Of a stretch of DNA of 9,383 nt, positions 8,338 through 9,383 are shown piece by piece (within the stretch, counting starts at the first letter, position 1; every line of letters begins with the position of its first letter). Below the pieces are notes generated by a model that worked only from the letters and a program-made list of their open reading frames with translations, made no database searches and was not told the origin of the DNA. This DNA comes from Hyphomicrobiales bacterium (GTDB lineage Bacteria; Pseudomonadota; Alphaproteobacteria; Rhizobiales; Rhizobiaceae), in the NCBI GenBank assembly GCA_011087745.1, contig JAALLB010000050.1, positions 1 to 9,383 on the forward strand, written 5' to 3'. Made by a program: the position numbers and the translations under genes.

Positions 8338-8353
8338 AATGTCAAATGACATT
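8338..8353. promoter_or_regulatory. 16-bp palindrome over the epimerase -35 box
   Basis: AATGTCA-AA-TGACATT is a perfect inverted repeat with 7-bp arms. On the minus strand it contains consensus TTGACA (8340-8345), correctly oriented toward the epimerase gene and placed just downstream of the terminator at 8370-8402. The overlap of a -35 box with a symmetrical site suggests an operator for a dimeric regulator. Which regulator is unknown. Confidence 0.4.
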
Positions 8354-8369
8354 AAAAGCTGATCAGTCG

Positions 8370-8402
8370 AAAAAAACGGGGACCATTTCAGCATCCACCC
8401 CG
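8370..8402 (-). terminator. Intrinsic terminator, minus strand
   Basis: On the minus strand, CGGGG (8402-8398), a 16-base loop, CCCCG (8381-8377) and then seven T residues (8376-8370). Further G residues before the stem could pair as G-U with the T run. It points away from the Sel1 gene and lies before the epimerase start, so it would end transcription coming from the right. It also argues that the epimerase has its own promoter downstream and that its start cannot lie above 8370. Confidence 0.6.
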
Positions 8403-8452
8403 CCCCCACGGTTTTCAGCTTCAATGGCTCCCGCCTGTCTTTTTTACGTGCT

Positions 8453-8599
8453 GACGATTTTTATCGTCTAACTTGTAGGTGTTGGTAATCACCTTTTGTG
8501 TGGTTGTTCCACATTCTTATTGTTGATACGTTTTCCGCATTCTTCTTTTTTTACGCTGGTTGCCCCAGCATTTTTCCTCGCACTTCTTAATTGGTGCGA
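8453..8599. repeat. Cluster of six short hairpins
   Basis: Six stem-loops are spaced 22-29 bases apart, start to start: GACGAT/ATCGTC (8453-8468), AGGTG/CACCT (8477-8494), TGTGG/CCACA (8499-8513), ATACG/CGCAT (8526-8540, one mismatch on + but a G-U pair on the minus strand), GCTGG/CCAGC (8555-8569) and TCGCAC/GTGCGA (8578-8599). Three have the same 5-bp stem and 5-base loop plan. Loops on the minus strand are A-rich. The stem at 8555-8569 is followed on the + strand by A and five T residues and could also act as a weak + strand terminator, although no + gene precedes it nearby. Confidence 0.4.
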
Positions 8600-8626
8600 T
8601 TGAAAACTTTTTGTATCACTCAGTAA

Positions 8627-8854
8627 TTAGTGCGTCGTAATCCACTCGCGTGCTTCGCGCTGTGCTTGAGCAATTTGCTCTCTACTCATGTCCAGTGCGA
8701 TTTCTTCACGGCGTGCCTTTGCTGTATCAAAGCCCTTGTATGCCGCAAGATTGAACCACTTGTGAGCTGCAATCATATCCTGTTCGCCATCACGGCCTGC
8801 TGCATAAACAAGACCTAGTTCGAAAAGAACTTCAGCATTACCGCTTGATGCCAT
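8627..8854 (-). CDS. Small Sel1-repeat (TPR-like) protein, N-terminus interrupted
   Basis: Open frame of 75 residues containing one Sel1-like repeat: EVLFELGLVYAAGRD, then AAHKWFNLAAYKGFDTAKARRE, matching the LGxxY..G and A..W...AA..G pattern of these helix-turn-helix solenoid repeats. The C-terminal EIALDMSREQIAQAQREAREWI resembles the end of a short Sel1 protein widespread in Alphaproteobacteria, function unknown, probably protein-protein interaction. There is no signal peptide. The ATG at 8854 has no ribosome site. In the same frame, a better start lies at 8893, but a TGA at 8873-8875 separates the two. The visible product is therefore either a reinitiated shortened protein or the intact part of a gene with a nonsense mutation or sequencing error. 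The minus-strand terminator at 8370-8402 would end its transcript after a long 3' region. Confidence 0.7.
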   Translation of the reverse strand: MASSGNAEVLFELGLVYAAGRDGEQDMIAAHKWFNLAAYKGFDTAKARREEIALDMSREQIAQAQREAREWITTH

Positions 8855-8872
8855 ATCAGCAAAGTCTGCATT

Positions 8873-8893
8873 TCAAATTTCATAACGTGCCAT
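8873..8893 (-). pseudogene. Upstream start and six codons of the Sel1 gene, ended by UGA
   Basis: ATG at 8893 is preceded by AAAGGGA (8901-8907), with seven bases between, the best ribosome site near the gene. It reads MARYEI and then TGA. Past the stop the frame continues N-A-D-F-A-D into the M of 8854. MARYEI is, from memory, the usual N-terminus of this alphaproteobacterial Sel1 family, so the TGA appears to interrupt a real reading frame at codon 7. Confidence 0.55.
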
Positions 8894-9279
8894 TTGTTCG
8901 TCCCTTTAAATGTGCTCTTCGTTGAGCCTTCGTTATTTTTGTCTCGCCAAGTTTTTCTTGGTCTCGTTGTTTGGTGACTACAATTTGCATCAAGGAATTA
9001 AAAACGGACTTAAAAACAATGCTTAATGAGAAACAAACAAATCTAAAACGGAATCTAAATTTAAGATTTGATTCATTCTGTATATTCAATTATTTCAATA
9101 ACTTACAAGAAAATTTACACTTGATTCAGGTTTGAAATTCAATCTTTTCGTAACCATTACTGAGATTGATGATTCAATTTTGAATAAAATTTGAAGTAAA
9201 TTTGGCCAACTTTGCATGAGTACAAAGCCACATATTCAGAACAAATAGATGGCTATTGCCAGTGAACTTCACTTTTCTA

Positions 9280-9295
9280 TTGACGTAAACGTCAA
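9280..9295. promoter_or_regulatory. Perfect palindrome, MerR-type operator candidate
   Basis: TTGACG-TAAA-CGTCAA is perfectly symmetrical with 6-bp arms. The shape resembles operators of MerR-family regulators of the LiuR type, which in proteobacteria control branched-chain amino acid and acyl-CoA degradation genes. That comparison is from memory. The controlled gene would lie to the right of the window or be the Sel1 gene to the left. Confidence 0.4.
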
Positions 9296-9347
9296 AATTG
9301 GCTTTTGTGTGCGCAACATCTTGGAGGACACTTATACCCATCCTACT

Positions 9348-9367
9348 CCAAAACCCGAATGTTTTGG
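9348..9367. repeat. Perfect 7-bp inverted repeat
   Basis: CCAAAAC-CCGAAT-GTTTTGG forms a perfect stem with a 6-base loop. No T run follows on either strand, so it is not an intrinsic terminator. It lies 16 bases from the window end; function unknown. Confidence 0.35.
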
Positions 9368-9383
9368 TGTGATATGATACGAA

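Larger units (their letters stand above)
8284..8626. other. Gene-free stretch between the epimerase and Sel1 genes
   Basis: No convincing coding sequence on either strand. It contains, from low to high coordinate, two palindromes around a candidate epimerase promoter, a minus-strand terminator, and a series of short hairpins between 8453 and 8632. The + strand is pyrimidine-rich between hairpins and the minus strand correspondingly purine-rich. Short open stretches on the minus strand (for example a six-codon ORF starting near 8571) are too small and lack family resemblance. Confidence 0.6.
8894..9383. other. AT-rich gene-free right end
   Basis: About 490 bases without a convincing gene. They would hold the promoter of the minus-strand Sel1 gene and perhaps that of a + strand gene beyond the window. 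Several short inverted repeats are present: CCAAG-TTTTT-CTTGG at 8947-8961 flanked by GTCTCG on both sides, TTGAA-A-TTCAA at 9132-9142, ATTCAA-TT-TTGAAT at 9172-9185, and the two listed separately. No promoter with both boxes at good spacing could be settled. Confidence 0.55.

Noticed and set aside
8555..8575. GCTGG-TTGCC-CCAGC followed by A and five T residues as a true + strand terminator
   Set aside because: The shape fits weakly, but no + strand gene lies within kilobases upstream. Kept only as part of the hairpin cluster.
8453..8632. CRISPR-like or tandem repeat array
   Set aside because: The hairpins share a plan but not a sequence, and there is no repeat-spacer periodicity.
8820..8875. 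Selenocysteine insertion at the Sel1-gene UGA; GCAT-loop-ATGC with GGT in the loop lies downstream
   Set aside because: The stem is only four pairs and sits too far from the UGA for a bacterial SECIS. The family is not a known selenoprotein and has no redox role.
8880..8990. 36-codon minus-strand frame starting MQIVVTKQRDQEKLG, faintly like the N-terminus of ribosomal protein bS21
   Set aside because: No ribosome binding site, too short for bS21, similarity limited to the first few residues, and it overlaps the Sel1 start in another frame. An alignment against bS21 would settle it.
9174..9341. 55-codon minus-strand frame starting MGISVLQDVAHTK, with GGAG four bases before the ATG
   Set aside because: The spacing is short, the composition follows the AT-rich background, no family is recognised, and it would encode across the palindrome at 9280-9295. 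Conservation in relatives would be needed.

Overview
The window looks like chromosomal DNA of a moderately AT-rich Gram-negative bacterium, most probably an alphaproteobacterium. Three things point that way. The substrate-binding protein has a cleavable signal peptide and no lipobox. The inner-membrane permease carries a large periplasmic insert that I associate with alphaproteobacterial Opp-type importers. The small Sel1-repeat protein near the right end resembles a short protein common in that class. No mobile element, CRISPR array, tRNA or rRNA was recognised.

Layout from left to right: a GT-B glycosyltransferase on the + strand (106-1239) converges with, and almost touches, a minus-strand block. 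Read in its own direction (right to left), the block is a UDP-glucuronate 4-epimerase-type sugar epimerase (about 8283-7309), then a complete peptide/opine/nickel-type (Opp/Dpp class) ABC importer. The importer consists of a fused two-domain ATPase (7202-5292), a periplasmic binding protein (5295-3397), an OppB-type permease (3384-2386) and an OppC-type permease (2389-1241). ATGA overlaps join ATPase to binding protein and permease B to permease C, so the four genes are almost certainly one translationally coupled operon. A 106-bp gap with a -10-like element inside a palindrome separates the epimerase from the importer. The substrate cannot be read from the sequence. The flanking sugar-nucleotide and glycosyl-transfer genes make an oligosaccharide or glycan fragment worth considering besides a peptide.

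Right of the epimerase is a 343-bp gene-free stretch (8284-8626). It holds a minus-strand intrinsic terminator, two perfect palindromes around a candidate epimerase promoter, and a run of short hairpins. Next comes a small Sel1-repeat gene on the minus strand. Its best start (strong ribosome binding site, family-like N-terminus) is cut off after six codons by an in-frame UGA. The last 490 bp (8894-9383) are AT-rich with no convincing gene, but contain a perfect TTGACG-TAAA-CGTCAA palindrome that looks like a MerR-type operator.

The coding part is largely an ordinary accessory transporter and polysaccharide neighbourhood. The points most worth a second look are the UGA-interrupted Sel1 gene, the hairpin cluster at 8453-8599, and the palindromic operator candidates.
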